22,323 bases of DNA from JBBDIX01 sp050486225. GTDB taxonomy: Bacteria > Actinomycetota > Nitriliruptoria > Nitriliruptorales > Nitriliruptoraceae. The notes under the pieces were generated by a model. The model was given only the letters and a program-made list of their open reading frames with translations. It was not told where the DNA came from and did not search any database. The DNA lies in assembly GCA_050486225.1 (NCBI GenBank), contig JBJHCV010000017.1, positions 1 through 22,323 of the forward strand, read 5' to 3'. The position numbers and the translations under genes were made by a program. Shown one piece after another: positions 21,970 to 22,323 of this stretch (position 1 is its first letter; each line of letters starts with the position of its first letter).

Positions 21970-22323
21970 ATGGCGCAGAACAAGCAGCGCAGCCGCAAGC
22001 GTGAACGCAAGAACGTCATGCATGCGCAGTGCCACATCAAGTCGAGCTTCAACAACACGACGATCACGTTCACCGACCTCCAGGGCAACGTGATCACGTG
22101 GTCGAGTGGCGGCAGCGCCGGCTTCAAGGGCTCCCGCAAGTCCACGCCGTTCGCGGCGCAACTCGCCGCCGAGCAGGCCACCAAGGCCGCGATCGAGAAC
22201 GGCGTGCGCAAGGTCGACGTGCTGTGCAAGGGGCCGGGCGCAGGTCGGGAGACCGCCATCCGCACCCTGGCCGCGCAGGGGGTCGAGGTCCTGTCCATCC
22301 GCGACATCACCCCGGTGCCTCAC
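21970..22323 (+). CDS. rpsK: 30S ribosomal protein S11 (3' truncated by window edge)
   Basis: S11 lies in the 30S platform near the E site. The open frame from ATG 21970 runs off the window after 118 codons. It starts MAQNKQRSRKRERKNVMHAQ and contains CHIKSSFNNTTITFTDLQGN, GGSAGFKGSRKSTPFAAQLA and KGPGAGRETAIRTLAAQGVE, ending at DITPVPH. The usual HNGCRPPKRRRV-type end, about 12 residues, is missing. rpsD, rpoA and rplQ are expected further right. A small CCCGC/GCGGG hairpin (21935-21948) lies in the 53-nt gap after rpsM. Confidence 0.96.
   Translation, partial: MAQNKQRSRKRERKNVMHAQCHIKSSFNNTTITFTDLQGNVITWSSGGSAGFKGSRKSTPFAAQLAAEQATKAAIENGVRKVDVLCKGPGAGRETAIRTLAAQGVEVLSIRDITPVPH

Overview
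The window is a high-GC chromosomal segment carrying the end of the str operon (tuf, cut at the left edge), a complete S10 operon (rpsJ-rplC-rplD-rplW-rplB-rpsS-rplV-rpsC-rplP-rpmC-rpsQ), a complete spc operon (rplN-rplX-rplE-rpsZ-rpsH-rplF-rplR-rpsE-rpmD-rplO-secY-adk-map) and the start of the infA/alpha operon (infA-rpmJ-rpsM-rpsK, cut at the right edge). Gene order, C- or G-ending codons, GTG starts and the single zinc-type S14 point to an Actinobacteriota member. An F420-type flavo-iron-sulfur protein and an acetoacetyl-CoA synthetase fit Acidimicrobiia, but that class-level placement is inference.

Layout. 1-656 tuf tail; 666-6347 S10 genes; 6435-13616 spc genes, secY, adk and map; 13662-20831 a block of six non-ribosomal genes; 20832-21119 a terminator-like hairpin, a promoter and a structured leader; 21120-22323 infA, rpmJ, rpsM and the 5' part of rpsK. 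Many junctions are 1-4 nt stop/start overlaps (rplC/rplD, rplD/rplW, rpsC/rplP, rplP/rpmC, rpmC/rpsQ, rplN/rplX, rpsE/rpmD, rpmD/rplO, adk/map), implying translational coupling. Several of the longer gaps hold GC-rich hairpins.

The distinctive part is the 7.5-kb block between map and infA, which are close neighbours in many actinobacteria. It holds a left-pointing pair (acetoacetyl-CoA synthetase and a cysteine-poor carboxymuconolactone-decarboxylase-like protein, GTGA overlap) and a right-pointing group: two tandem paralogous MFS transporters (GTGA overlap), an orphan FrhB-type F420/iron-sulfur oxidoreductase, and an EamA-family transporter (GTGA overlap). No transposase, integrase, tRNA or att-like repeat was seen in it. 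After the block, infA seems to have its own promoter and a ~200-nt leader with three consecutive stable hairpins, the best candidate here for an undescribed regulatory RNA.

Other oddities: L4 has a ~65-residue N-terminal extension with three exact 10-residue Lys/Ala/Ser/Thr repeats; S3 has a ~130-residue C-terminal extension, first basic and then acidic Ala/Pro-rich; and the tuf tail uses codons very unlike the adjoining ribosomal genes. No tRNA, rRNA, CRISPR array or insertion sequence was recognised.
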